From positions 1 to 26,852 of the forward strand of contig DCGX01000082.1 of assembly GCA_002315505.1 (NCBI GenBank): 26,852 nt of DNA, in the 5' to 3' direction. The notes beneath the pieces are model-generated. The model was not told the DNA's origin and did no database searches. It saw only the letters and a program-made list of their open reading frames with translations. A program made the translations under genes and the position numbers. The DNA is from Ruminococcaceae bacterium UBA1767 (GTDB lineage Bacteria; Bacillota; Clostridia; Oscillospirales; Acutalibacteraceae). Each line of letters starts with the position of its first letter. Position 1 is the first letter of the stretch. Shown here piece after piece: positions 14,729 through 22,632 of the stretch.

Positions 14729-15943
14729 TTGAACAGATGCTTAAAGATTACAAGTGCTGTCTGCTTTGTGCTGTGCAGTGTAATTCTGATGTTTCTTCTG
14801 GTAGGCTATGTCAGAATACCCGACGAAATGACAATTACACAGTACGATGAGATAAATGTCGGCAAAACTTATGTTTGTCAAGCGCTCAGCTCGAACACAC
14901 GCTCTTTAAACAGCTTGCAAACAGAATATTCGACCTCCATAAAGCTCTTCAATATCTTTCCGATAAAATCATCGAGAGTGAAGGTGACCGAGAGAAAATA
15001 CGTTGTACCGGGTGGAAATGTGTTCGGCATACGTCTGTACACAAAAGGCGTAATGATTGTCCGCATAGATGAGGTAACAACCTCGTCGGGAAATCGTTGT
15101 CCGGGAACGGAAGCCGGACTCAAAACAGGAGATATGATTCTTTCAGTTGACGGTGTTTCAGTGACCCGAAACAAAGAACTTGCGAGCTTGTTTGCTTCAA
15201 GTAATGGTAAAACGCTTAAATTATTAATTGAGCGTGACGGTAAGCAAAAAAGTGTTAATTTTACTCCTGTAAAAAATGAAAAGTCTGCATTTACAGGCGG
15301 ACTGTGGGTGAGAGACAGTACAGCGGGTATAGGTACTGTAACCTGGTGCGACCGAGAAAACGGTATTTTTGCGGGATTGGGTCACGCAGTCTGCGATGTT
15401 GATACGGGAGAGGTAATGCCGCTTTCGGGCGGTGATGCAGTCGAGGCAATAATAAAAGGCTGCTATAAGGGCAAAAGTGGCAGTGCCGGTGAACTCTGTG
15501 GAGTGTTCTCATCAGGCTCAATAGGAAATCTCTATATTAACGGTGACACCGGTGTTTACGGTGTTATGAATAATGTTAATACAACGAGTGAGGTTTTGCC
15601 TACAGCACTTCGTCAGGAAGTGAAAACCGGTGCTGCACAGATAATTTGTACGGTTGATGACAGCGGACCGAAAAAATATAATGCCGAAATAAAAAGAATA
15701 ATCAATACCTCCGACAATACACAACGCAATATGATTATTAAAATAACCGATGAGGCTCTTATTGAAAAAACGGGCGGAATAGTGCAGGGAATGAGCGGAA
15801 GTCCGATTATTCAGAATGGAATGTTGGTCGGTGCGGTGACTCATGTTTTTATCGATGACCCGACAGAGGGTTACGGAATCTTTGCACAAAATATGCTTGA
15901 AACTGCGGAAAATGTCGAAAGCTATATAAAAAAGGCAGGCTGA
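14729..15943 (+). CDS. spoIVB: SpoIVB peptidase (S55 family), sporulation signalling protease
   Basis: A 404-residue protein. One membrane segment lies at about 8-28. A PDZ domain (about 115-180) contains CPGTEAGLKTGDMILSVDG. The S55 serine peptidase domain has catalytic His219 in GLGHAV and Ser356 in GMSGSPI, 137 residues apart, close to the spacing in the Bacillus enzyme. In Bacillus SpoIVB is made in the forespore and triggers pro-sigma-K processing. The start is a TTG at 14729, 8 nt after AGGAGG (14715-14720); the upstream GTG at 14720 overlaps that site. Next to spo0A, as in many clostridia and bacilli. Confidence 0.93.
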   Translation: MNRCLKITSAVCFVLCSVILMFLLVGYVRIPDEMTITQYDEINVGKTYVCQALSSNTRSLNSLQTEYSTSIKLFNIFPIKSSRVKVTERKYVVPGGNVFGIRLYTKGVMIVRIDEVTTSSGNRCPGTEAGLKTGDMILSVDGVSVTRNKELASLFASSNGKTLKLLIERDGKQKSVNFTPVKNEKSAFTGGLWVRDSTAGIGTVTWCDRENGIFAGLGHAVCDVDTGEVMPLSGGDAVEAIIKGCYKGKSGSAGELCGVFSSGSIGNLYINGDTGVYGVMNNVNTTSEVLPTALRQEVKTGAAQIICTVDDSGPKKYNAEIKRIINTSDNTQRNMIIKITDEALIEKTGGIVQGMSGSPIIQNGMLVGAVTHVFIDDPTEGYGIFAQNMLETAENVESYIKKAG

Positions 15944-15971
15944 TTGACAAAATATTACAATGAAATATTAT
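15944..15971 (+). promoter_or_regulatory. Upstream candidate promoter of spo0A
   Basis: TTGACA (15944-15949) and TATTAT (15966-15971) with a 16-bp spacer begin at the spoIVB stop codon, giving a leader of about 100 nt before spo0A. Confidence 0.6.
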
Positions 15972-15990
15972 AAATACCGCAAAAATAAAA

Positions 15991-16042
15991 ATTACCATAA
16001 ATTACCAATTTTCTATTGACAAAATTACCAATAAATGGTAAT
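15991..16042 (+). repeat. Repeated ATTACCA motif over the spo0A promoter
   Basis: ATTACCA occurs at 15991-15997, 16001-16007 and 16024-16030, and inverted as TGGTAAT at 16036-16042. The last two form a palindrome, ATTACCAATAAATGGTAAT. The first two are exactly 10 bp apart, on one face of the helix. This pattern suggests binding sites for a regulator. Confidence 0.75.
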
Positions 16043-16044
16043 AT
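16016..16044 (+). promoter_or_regulatory. Proximal candidate promoter of spo0A
   Basis: TTGACA (16016-16021) has TAATAT (16039-16044) 17 bp downstream; the better-looking TATAAT at 16042-16047 is 20 bp away. The ATTACCA palindrome lies across the spacer and the -10. A sigma-H reading was not evident. Confidence 0.5.
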
Positions 16045-16075
16045 AATCGTGAAATCAATTCACGGAGGTAATGAA

Positions 16076-16831
16076 ATGGATAATTCGCTGAAAATAATGA
16101 TTGCGGAAAACAATGATTTCGGTCAAAATTGTGCAAGAACGCTGACATCCTACGGATATGAAGTGGTTCTTACGGAAAAGGACGGCTCGCAGGTAATCAC
16201 AAAAGTGAAGAGCGAAAAGCCGGATGTTGTAATAATGGATGCGTTTATGCTCCATATTGATGCTCTTGGAGCAGTAAAGCAGATAAGTGAAATGAAGGAT
16301 ATAAAAAAGCCGATACTGGTAGTTATGTCGAGTGTTGATAATTCAAGATTTGAGAGTGAACTGATTACAGCAGGGGCAGATTTTTATTTTCTGAAGCCTG
16401 TTGACGTTGATGTGCTCGCTCAGAGAATCACACAGCTTACGGGTTGGAAAACGAACATAATTAAAACCAAAAATAAAACCGATTTAGAGGTAACTGTGTC
16501 GGAAATTATGCATCAGATAGGTGTACCTGCACACATAAAGGGCTATCAGTATTTGAGAGAATCAATAATACTTTCGGTCAACGATACCGAAATGCTCGGT
16601 TCTGTGACGAAAATTCTTTACCCAACGGTTGCAAAGACTTTTAAAACAACCTCGTCAAGAGTTGAGAGAGCAATCCGCCACGCAATTGAGGTTGCGTGGG
16701 ACAGGGGAGATGTGGATATTCTCAGCTCATACTTCGGCTACACAATTCAGTCACAACGAGGAAAGCCGACCAACTCGGAATTTATCGCAATGATTGCTGA
16801 TAAGCTACGTTTACAATTAAAAGCATCATAA
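16076..16831 (+). CDS. spo0A: Spo0A, master response regulator of sporulation
   Basis: A 251-residue protein: receiver domain (about 5-122) and the highly characteristic Spo0A DNA-binding domain (SEIMHQIGVPAHIKGYQYLRE, then TSSRVERAIRHAIEVAWDRG). The phosphoacceptor Asp55 and Lys107 are present. The usual acidic pair before the first loop (Asp-Asp) reads Glu11-Asn12, and the loop after Asp55 reads AFMLHIDA instead of the usual xxMPxxDG. So phosphorylation chemistry or partner choice may differ. ATG 16076 follows CGGAGGT at 16063-16069; an earlier TTG is only the -35 box. A strong terminator follows. Confidence 0.95.
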   Translation: MDNSLKIMIAENNDFGQNCARTLTSYGYEVVLTEKDGSQVITKVKSEKPDVVIMDAFMLHIDALGAVKQISEMKDIKKPILVVMSSVDNSRFESELITAGADFYFLKPVDVDVLAQRITQLTGWKTNIIKTKNKTDLEVTVSEIMHQIGVPAHIKGYQYLRESIILSVNDTEMLGSVTKILYPTVAKTFKTTSSRVERAIRHAIEVAWDRGDVDILSSYFGYTIQSQRGKPTNSEFIAMIADKLRLQLKAS

Positions 16832-16835
16832 TTTT

Positions 16836-16880
16836 AACAACCTGCAAACCGAAAGGAATGCAGGTTGTTTTGTTATATTT
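16836..16880 (+). terminator. spo0A terminator
   Basis: An 11-bp perfect stem (AACAACCTGCA, 16836-16846, with 16859-16869) is followed by a T-rich stretch. It starts 5 nt after the spo0A stop. The gap on to 17064 holds a weak TTGACA/TATATT pair (16885-16915) and the MerR promoter. Confidence 0.8.
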
Positions 16881-16992
16881 CCGCTTGACAAGTGACATGA
16901 AATTAACTATATATTATATGTAAAAACAAGCAAGGTGTTATGTATCCGTTGCGTAGCTGATGAAAAAATAATTAAAAATTTACAAAAAGGTG

Positions 16993-17023
16993 TTGACTCT
17001 GCCATAATGGTAGGATTTATACT
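16993..17023 (+). promoter_or_regulatory. MerR-type promoter with 19-bp spacer and internal palindrome
   Basis: TTGACT (16993-16998) and TATACT (17018-17023) are 19 bp apart, the over-long spacing of MerR-activated promoters. Centred in the spacer is CTGCCATAATGGTAG (16999-17013), a near-perfect palindrome with one mismatched pair. The regulator encoded directly downstream is the obvious ligand, so autoregulation is likely. Confidence 0.82.
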
Positions 17024-17064
17024 CATAGTGAGCTCAAGAGAAATCACCCCGGGAGGAATAAAAA

Positions 17065-17874
17065 ATGCTGAAAATCGGCGAATTTTCTAAATTGTCCAGA
17101 GTAAGCGTCCGTATGCTGCGACACTATGATGATATTGGGTTACTGAAGCCTGTCGAAATTGATAAATTCACAGGATACCGCTATTATAAAACTGAACAAC
17201 TAACGGTAATAGGCAGAATTGTATCACTCAGAGATATGGGATTTTTACTTTCAGACATCATTAAAATTCTTGAAATTTATGATGACAGAGAAAAGCTGGA
17301 TTTCTATCTTGAAAAACAGCGTAAAGAACTCGATGCCTTGTATAATGAAACGGCATACCAGATGATGCTCCTGGATACAGCCCGAAAGAGGCTGAGAAAG
17401 GAACAAACTATGAATTATGATGTATCTGTAAAAACAATTTCCGAGCGCTACGCCGCAACCGTTCATATGACAATTCCGCACTACGAGGATGAGGCTATTG
17501 CATGGCAGATTTTGATGGAGGAAACTGATTCAATGAATCTCATTCCCTCAGAGCCGTGTCTTGTGGCGGCTTCATTTCTTGATGATGAATTTAAGGAAGA
17601 GAATGTTGAACTGATTGTGTGGAAAACGGTAAAAGGAACATATCCCGATACCGAGCATGTGAAGTTTAAAACCTTGCCCGAGGTAAAAGTTGCAAGCTGT
17701 ACTGTTATGGGCGGATATGAGCAGTTGACGGATGTTTACGCCGCAGTAATTGCGTGGGTAAACGAAAATGGCTATAAGTCTGCAGGTCCGATGTTCAATA
17801 TCTACCATGTAAGTCCGTACGAAACACAAAACCCCGATGAATTTGTCACCGAGGTTTGCTATCCGATAGCATAA
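17065..17874 (+). CDS. MerR-family regulator with GyrI-like effector-binding domain
   Basis: A 269-residue protein. Residues 1-70 are a MerR winged HTH (KIGEFSKLSRVSVRMLRHYDDIGLL and TGYRYY). A coiled-coil dimerisation helix spans about 75-110, and the C-terminal half (about 115-269) fits the GyrI-like/BmrR effector fold that binds small, often cationic or aromatic compounds. CGGGAGGA precedes the ATG. No transporter or enzyme follows (a terminator and tRNA genes do), so its regulon, apart from itself, lies elsewhere. Confidence 0.88.
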   Translation: MLKIGEFSKLSRVSVRMLRHYDDIGLLKPVEIDKFTGYRYYKTEQLTVIGRIVSLRDMGFLLSDIIKILEIYDDREKLDFYLEKQRKELDALYNETAYQMMLLDTARKRLRKEQTMNYDVSVKTISERYAATVHMTIPHYEDEAIAWQILMEETDSMNLIPSEPCLVAASFLDDEFKEENVELIVWKTVKGTYPDTEHVKFKTLPEVKVASCTVMGGYEQLTDVYAAVIAWVNENGYKSAGPMFNIYHVSPYETQNPDEFVTEVCYPIA

Positions 17875-17879
17875 TAAAA

Positions 17880-17923
17880 AATCCGAACATTTTACCATTT
17901 GGTGAAATGTTCGGATTACTTTT
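17880..17923. terminator. Bidirectional terminator between MerR gene and tRNA genes
   Basis: A 17-bp stem with one G-T pair (17880-17896 with 17901-17917) has T runs on both sides (ACTTTTT on plus, TTTTTTATT on minus). It ends both the MerR transcript and the tRNA transcript. Confidence 0.88.
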
Positions 17924-18008
17924 TGGTGGAAGAGGGTGGATTCGAACCACCGAAGTCACTGACGACAGATTTACAGTCTGTTCCCTTTGGCCACTCGGGA
18001 ACTCTTCC
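17924..18008 (-). tRNA. tRNA-Tyr (GTA)
   Basis: Read on the minus strand, the acceptor GGAAGAG pairs with CTCTTCC and is followed by ACCA, encoded in the gene. The anticodon loop is CTGTAAA with GTA. A long variable arm is present, as expected of bacterial tRNA-Tyr, and the T loop is GGTTCGAATCC. Length is 85 nt with CCA. Confidence 0.95.
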
Positions 18009-18017
18009 ATAATATTT

Positions 18018-18039
18018 ATGCGACGATTTCTCGTCGCAT
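18018..18039 (-). other. Perfect hairpin between the two tRNA genes
   Basis: A 9-bp stem ATGCGACGA / TCGTCGCAT (18018-18026 with 18031-18039), with a GAAA tetraloop on the transcribed minus strand. The following run is AAATATT, too weak for a good terminator, so a processing signal or a partial terminator is possible. Confidence 0.7.
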
Positions 18040-18042
18040 TTG

Positions 18043-18118
18043 TGGAGCTGGTGGACGGACTCGAACCCCCGACCTGCTGATTACAAATCAGCTGCTCTAC
18101 CAACTGAGCTACACCAGC
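18043..18118 (-). tRNA. tRNA-Thr (TGT)
   Basis: On the minus strand the acceptor GCTGGTG pairs with CACCAGC, then TCCA with encoded CCA. The D arm has AGCTCAGTTGGTAGAGC, the anticodon loop is TTTGTAA (TGT), and the T arm is GGGGGTTCGAGTCC. It is 76 nt and lies upstream of tRNA-Tyr in the same transcript. Confidence 0.95.
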
Positions 18119-18134
18119 GCTTAACAGCTTTGAT

Positions 18135-18163
18135 ATAATAGCATACAAAAACTACTTTGTCAA
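18135..18163 (-). promoter_or_regulatory. tRNA operon promoter
   Basis: On the minus strand TTGACA (18158-18163) and TATTAT (18135-18140) have a 17-bp spacer, immediately before tRNA-Thr. Confidence 0.88.
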
Positions 18164-18268
18164 CACTTTTTAATAAATTTTCGTTATTATATGTCAAAGA
18201 ACTTATTTTTCTTGCAAAATACTAAAAAAAGTAGTAAGATTATTCTATCAAATTTTCAGAGGTTTATT

Positions 18269-20119
18269 ATGCTTGACGAAAGAATTCAGAAAATACTTTT
18301 AAAGGTTCAGAAGCCCGGCAGATATGTCGGCGGCGAGTTGAACTCCGTATTGAAAAATGCAGATGATGTCGATGTCCGATATGCTTTCTGTTTTCCCGAT
18401 ACATATGAAATAGGAATGTCACACCTCGGAATGAAGATTCTTTATTCCGTCGTAAATGAGCTTCCATATGCGTGGTGCGAGCGTGTTTTTGCACCCGGTA
18501 ACGATATGGAAGAAAAAATGCGTGAAAACAACATTCCGCTGTGGGCGCTTGAAAGCGGTGACCCGATAAAGAGCTTTGATATGATTGGCTTTACACTTCA
18601 ATATGAGCTGAGCTTTTCAAACATTCTTAATATGCTTGACCTTGCAGGCATTCCTTTTTACTCAAAGGACAGAACCGACCTTGCTCCGCTTGTTGTTGCA
18701 GGTGGTCCTTGTGCGTGTAATGCAGAGCCGATTGCCGATTTCATTGATGTATTTATGCTCGGTGACGGTGAGGAAACTACAGTCACACTCATTGACCTTG
18801 TCCGCAAGCACAAAAAACTCGGTTCATCAAAGATTGAGTTGCTCCGTGAAATTGCACAGCATAAGGGCTTCTATGTCCCGTGCTTTTACGATGTTGAATA
18901 TAACGAGGATTGCACAATAAAGAGCGTTACGTCAAAGGAAACTGCACCGAAGAAAGCTGAAAAGGCTGTTGTTGCCGATATGGATAAGGTGCATTTTCCT
19001 GAAAAATTCATTGTTCCGTCAATCGAGATTGTTCACGACAGAGTAACTGCGGAAATTTTCCGTGGCTGTATTCGCGGATGTCGATTCTGCCAGGCAGGTT
19101 TTATTTACAGACCTATCCGTGAAAAGAGTGCAGAGGTCGTGAATGAACAATGTAAAAGTCTTATTGAAACATCGGGATATGATGAAATTTCACTTTGCTC
19201 TTTGAGTACAAGCGATTACACCGAAATTCAGCCGTTGCTCAATACAATGCTTGAATGGACTTCAAAAGATAAAATAAATATAAGTCTGCCGTCACTTCGT
19301 GTTGATAATTTCTCCGATGAGCTTATGAAAAAGCTCACGGAGGTCAGACGAAGCGGACTTACATTTGCTCCCGAGGCAGGCACACAGCGCCTTCGTGATG
19401 CGATAAACAAAAACATAACCGAGGATGACGTTATCACAACAGTTGATAAGGCGTTTTCGGGTGGATGGACTTCAGTTAAATTGTACTTTATGATTGGACT
19501 TCCGACAGAAACACCCGAGGATGTTGAGGGCATTGCAAAGCTCAGTCAGAGAGTCGTTGACGAATTTTACCGTAATCCCGACAGACCGAAGGGCAAGGGA
19601 GTGCAGGTCAGCATAAGTGCCTCATCCTTTGTTCCAAAGCCGTTTACTCCGTTTCAGTGGGAACCGCAGGCAACTATGGACGAGCTCGCCGAGAAGCAGA
19701 AGCACCTCAACGAAAGTGTTACCACGAAGAAAATCCGTATTTCAACTCATCTTACTCCGACGAGCTTTATGGAGGGTGTTCTTGCCCGTGGTGACAGAAG
19801 ACTTTCGAAGGTTATCGAGCTTGCATGGAAAAAAGGTTGTAAGTTTGACAGCTGGGACGACCAGTTTAAGTTTGATAAATGGATGGAAGCATTTGACGAG
19901 CTTGGTATTGACCCGACCTTCTATGCTAATCGTAAGCGTGAATATGACGAAATTCTGCCGTGGGATCACCTTGATTACGGCGTAAGCAAGCAGTTCCTTA
20001 TTAATGAAAATAAAAAGGCACATTGTGCCGAAACAACACCGCATTGTCGTATAAAATGTGCAGGCTGTGGCTCAAATAAACTCAACGGAGGTAAATGTGA
20101 TGCGCTCTGTAAGGCTTAA
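18269..20119 (+). CDS. TIGR03960-type radical SAM protein with B12-binding-like N-terminus
   Basis: A 616-residue cytoplasmic protein. The N-terminal 220 residues resemble a B12-binding Rossmann-like domain (CFPDTYEIGMSHLG, VVAGGPCACNAEPIADF). The radical SAM core has Cys267, Cys271 and Cys274 (CIRGCRFC) for the 4Fe-4S cluster. A Cys-rich C-terminus ends in HCRIKCAGCG...CDALCKA. Its function is not established; it always travels with a DUF2344 gene, as here. Start 18269 follows AGAGG at 18259-18262; a longer reading from 18191 has no ribosome site. The next gene starts within its last 20 nt. Confidence 0.9.
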   Translation: MLDERIQKILLKVQKPGRYVGGELNSVLKNADDVDVRYAFCFPDTYEIGMSHLGMKILYSVVNELPYAWCERVFAPGNDMEEKMRENNIPLWALESGDPIKSFDMIGFTLQYELSFSNILNMLDLAGIPFYSKDRTDLAPLVVAGGPCACNAEPIADFIDVFMLGDGEETTVTLIDLVRKHKKLGSSKIELLREIAQHKGFYVPCFYDVEYNEDCTIKSVTSKETAPKKAEKAVVADMDKVHFPEKFIVPSIEIVHDRVTAEIFRGCIRGCRFCQAGFIYRPIREKSAEVVNEQCKSLIETSGYDEISLCSLSTSDYTEIQPLLNTMLEWTSKDKINISLPSLRVDNFSDELMKKLTEVRRSGLTFAPEAGTQRLRDAINKNITEDDVITTVDKAFSGGWTSVKLYFMIGLPTETPEDVEGIAKLSQRVVDEFYRNPDRPKGKGVQVSISASSFVPKPFTPFQWEPQATMDELAEKQKHLNESVTTKKIRISTHLTPTSFMEGVLARGDRRLSKVIELAWKKGCKFDSWDDQFKFDKWMEAFDELGIDPTFYANRKREYDEILPWDHLDYGVSKQFLINENKKAHCAETTPHCRIKCAGCGSNKLNGGKCDALCKA

Positions 20120-20774
20120 TTTTTCAAAAACGGGCAGGGCAATTTATGTTTCCCACCTTGATTTAACACGCATTATGTCCCGTGCAATTCGACGTGCAGG
20201 ACTTTCAATGTGGTTCACCGAGGGATTTAATCCTCATCCGTATCTTACATTTGCTTTGCCGTTGTCACTCGGACAGTCGAGCGACTGTGAATATATGGAC
20301 ATTCGTATTACTGACGATATGACGAATGATGAAATTCTTCGTCGACTTAACGAGGCACTTCCCGACGGAATAAATATTATTTCTGCGAGTGAGCCGAAGT
20401 TTGATGCAAAAGAAATCGAAAAGGCAATGTACTTCGTTAAGGTTGTGTTTGAGAATAACGAACAGGCACAGCAATTTTATAATACCGCTGACGAGCTTGT
20501 AAAGGGTGACGAGCTTCTCGCTGAGAAAATCGGCAAAAAGGGTCATCGCAAGGTTAAAAAACAGGTTAATCTGATTGATTTTATTTACGATATCAAGTTC
20601 TCATGTGCGGAAAATACTGTTAATATGCAGTGCGTTCTTGCCGCAGGCAACACGAATAATCTTAACCCGTCATTGCTCGTTGAAACAATCGAGGAGCATA
20701 CAGGCACAGAGGATAAACAGCTTTATATTGTAAGAAAAAAACTCATTACGAAAAATAATGAAAATTTCAGATAA
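20100..20774 (+). CDS. DUF2344 / TIGR03936 radical SAM-linked protein
   Basis: A 224-residue protein with the family opening (RLNFSKTGRAIYVSHLDLTRIMSRAIRRAGL), EGFNPHP and ALPLSLGQ. It is the constant partner of the preceding radical SAM protein and may act as its RNA- or substrate-binding subunit; the role is unproven. ATG 20100 is 8 nt after GGAGG (20087-20091) and overlaps the upstream gene by 20 nt. In many Firmicutes the next genes are rng or rplU-rpmA; here a GtrII-like membrane protein follows instead. Confidence 0.88.
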   Translation: MRSVRLNFSKTGRAIYVSHLDLTRIMSRAIRRAGLSMWFTEGFNPHPYLTFALPLSLGQSSDCEYMDIRITDDMTNDEILRRLNEALPDGINIISASEPKFDAKEIEKAMYFVKVVFENNEQAQQFYNTADELVKGDELLAEKIGKKGHRKVKKQVNLIDFIYDIKFSCAENTVNMQCVLAAGNTNNLNPSLLVETIEEHTGTEDKQLYIVRKKLITKNNENFR

Positions 20775-20788
20775 TTGAGGAAAACTCT

Positions 20789-22474
20789 ATGTATAAAAAT
20801 TGTATTGATTATATAAAAAAGAATCCATTGCAAGCAGTTGTTTCTTTTTTTGTTATTATTCTAGCATATGGATTTTATGCGACCAAGTATACTTTTAATT
20901 TGGATCAATTGGTTCCATCTTATTATGATGGTGATGTGTTGATAACTGCAGGAAGATGGTCTGCGCCTCTTATTCATTGGGTTACAAACTGGATGGAATA
21001 TTCACCGTTTTGGCATACTGCTTTGATGATGGTTCTGTTTTGGATTTCGGGATTGACGTGGATTGTTTTATTTGACAGGGTATCAATGGGTAAAATCAGT
21101 AAAAAATCATTGCTTTCGTTTTGGGCTATTTATCCGATTTTTCCAATGATTTCAGAGCAGTTGACATATCCAATATTAAACATTGCTCTTGCGTATGTGC
21201 TTACTCCAACAGCAATATGGTTAATATATTCATTTATATTTGAAAATGAAACAAATATTCTTCATATCGTGGTATCTGTTTTATTTATGGTCATCTGTAT
21301 TGATATGTATGAATCATTTGCAGCGGTATTTCTTGTAGGAATATTCTGTGTTTTACTTATCGAGTATTTTAATTCAAATAAATTTTCGTCAAAGCCATAT
21401 AAATATTTGTTTAATGTGTTATTTAAAACAGTTATCTTTTTGATTGTTACTATTTTGTTGGATTTCTGTATTTCAAAACTAATTTGTTATTTTACAAGTG
21501 GTTCTTTCAGCTTTTGGTATTCCACAAATACTTCAATTGATTGGCTTAAATATGATAACATTTTAGATGCATTTGTGTGGTTTCTCAGAGGACTAATTTT
21601 GAAGTTTTTAATTTTAGGCTCTGGAGATTTATCTGTTTTTGTTTTTGACTGTATGGTTATTCTTGCTATGATTTTTGCAATAGTAGGTTCAGTAAAAAAA
21701 CGTTCGGTTTTACCACTAATCCTTTACGCAGGACTGGTGATTTCGTCAATTTCACTTACTTTTGTTTTGGGTCAGATAGTGTTGGGCAGAATGGAACAAG
21801 CATTACCTGTGTTCGTTGCTTTTATCTGGATGATATTTAATAATATTATGTCGAATAAAAAAACAGTTTCGATTTTGTTGAGTGTATGTACTGTTTTGTT
21901 GGTGTTAACTGAAACACAGACGATAAATAATTATTCTGTTAGAAATTATGAAATATTTGAGTATGAATATAGTTGGATGAGAGATATTGGTAATGAACTT
22001 GAAAAATATGATACGAAAAACAAAACCGTTGTTTTTGTATATAATGATGAAGCAATGTTACTTCCTGAAAATATAAGAAAATCAAAAGAATCGTCGAATC
22101 CGTTATATGATAAGTACAAAAAAATGATGTGTTCAATATGGGATAATATTCTTTCCGAAAAATTCTTTCTTGAAGCAAATAACATAGTGTGGAGTTGGAA
22201 CAATATAAGTATTACTAATTCTAATAGTGCTATACAAGCTTTGAAGAGTAAAAGAATAATTTATTTATCTTACTTGACAGGATTATCATATAATGTCTAT
22301 CATCTTGCTGATGGATATGTGGCCATGGCTCGTATGGGATATGATTATATTCCTTGCACGAAAGAACAGTATGAGGAAGCTCGAAAATATTTGAAGCCTA
22401 ACGATTCATCGTGTAAATTCACAGTAATGGAAACAGATGAAATGATAATTGTTCAGCTTATGTCATGTGATTAA
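20789..22474 (+). CDS. GtrII-like membrane glycosyltransferase
   Basis: A 561-residue polytopic protein with about ten hydrophobic segments through residue 380 and a soluble C-terminal third. After the first membrane segment an extracellular loop reads YTFNLDQLV...DGDVLITAGRWSAPLIHW, matching the Asp-containing loop and GRW motif of the O-antigen glucosyltransferase GtrII group, which moves sugars from a lipid carrier outside the membrane. Clearly AT-richer than its neighbours, with codon use to match, so probably acquired. It sits 14 nt after the DUF2344 gene with a GAGGA ribosome site. No GtrA flippase or GtrB partner is present in the window. Confidence 0.7.
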   Translation: MYKNCIDYIKKNPLQAVVSFFVIILAYGFYATKYTFNLDQLVPSYYDGDVLITAGRWSAPLIHWVTNWMEYSPFWHTALMMVLFWISGLTWIVLFDRVSMGKISKKSLLSFWAIYPIFPMISEQLTYPILNIALAYVLTPTAIWLIYSFIFENETNILHIVVSVLFMVICIDMYESFAAVFLVGIFCVLLIEYFNSNKFSSKPYKYLFNVLFKTVIFLIVTILLDFCISKLICYFTSGSFSFWYSTNTSIDWLKYDNILDAFVWFLRGLILKFLILGSGDLSVFVFDCMVILAMIFAIVGSVKKRSVLPLILYAGLVISSISLTFVLGQIVLGRMEQALPVFVAFIWMIFNNIMSNKKTVSILLSVCTVLLVLTETQTINNYSVRNYEIFEYEYSWMRDIGNELEKYDTKNKTVVFVYNDEAMLLPENIRKSKESSNPLYDKYKKMMCSIWDNILSEKFFLEANNIVWSWNNISITNSNSAIQALKSKRIIYLSYLTGLSYNVYHLADGYVAMARMGYDYIPCTKEQYEEARKYLKPNDSSCKFTVMETDEMIIVQLMSCD

Positions 22475-22516
22475 TCAATATTTATTATTTATTTCAGATA
22501 ATTTCCAAAAAAACAC

Positions 22517-22545
22517 TTGCATTTACAAATAAGTTGTGTTAAACT
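22517..22545 (+). promoter_or_regulatory. Promoter of the rplS operon
   Basis: TTGCAT (22517-22522) and TAAACT (22540-22545) have a 17-bp spacer, with TG two bases before the -10. Confidence 0.7.
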
Positions 22546-22557
22546 ATTAGAGCATTT

Positions 22558-22632
22558 GTGACCACTGAGGGGTAAGTATGCCCTGAGGCGGGGTTTAATG
22601 CCCAACATTAAAGCGGACGGTCCTCTGTTGAT
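22558..22632 (+). promoter_or_regulatory. Structured 5' leader of rplS, probable L19 autoregulatory leader
   Basis: The 120-nt leader can fold into a closing GACC/GGTC pairing (22560-22563 with 22619-22622), an AGGG/CCCT hairpin (22568-22571 with 22581-22584) and a perfect 7-bp stem TTTAATG/CATTAAA (22594-22600 with 22606-22612). Its place directly before rplS is that of the L19 leader RNA known in Firmicutes. I could not match it to the family consensus, so the identity is inference. Confidence 0.55.

Noticed and set aside
16016..16075. Upstream TTG start for Spo0A
   Set aside because: The TTG is part of the TTGACA box; ATG 16076 has a strong ribosome site.
16885..16915. Promoter TTGACA with TATATT before the MerR gene
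   Set aside because: The 19-bp spacing without any palindrome and lack of a gene directly after it make it weaker than the promoter at 16993-17023.
18191..18268. N-terminal extension of the radical SAM protein
   Set aside because: No ribosome site before 18191, and the family start MLDERIQKIL follows AGAGG at 18269.
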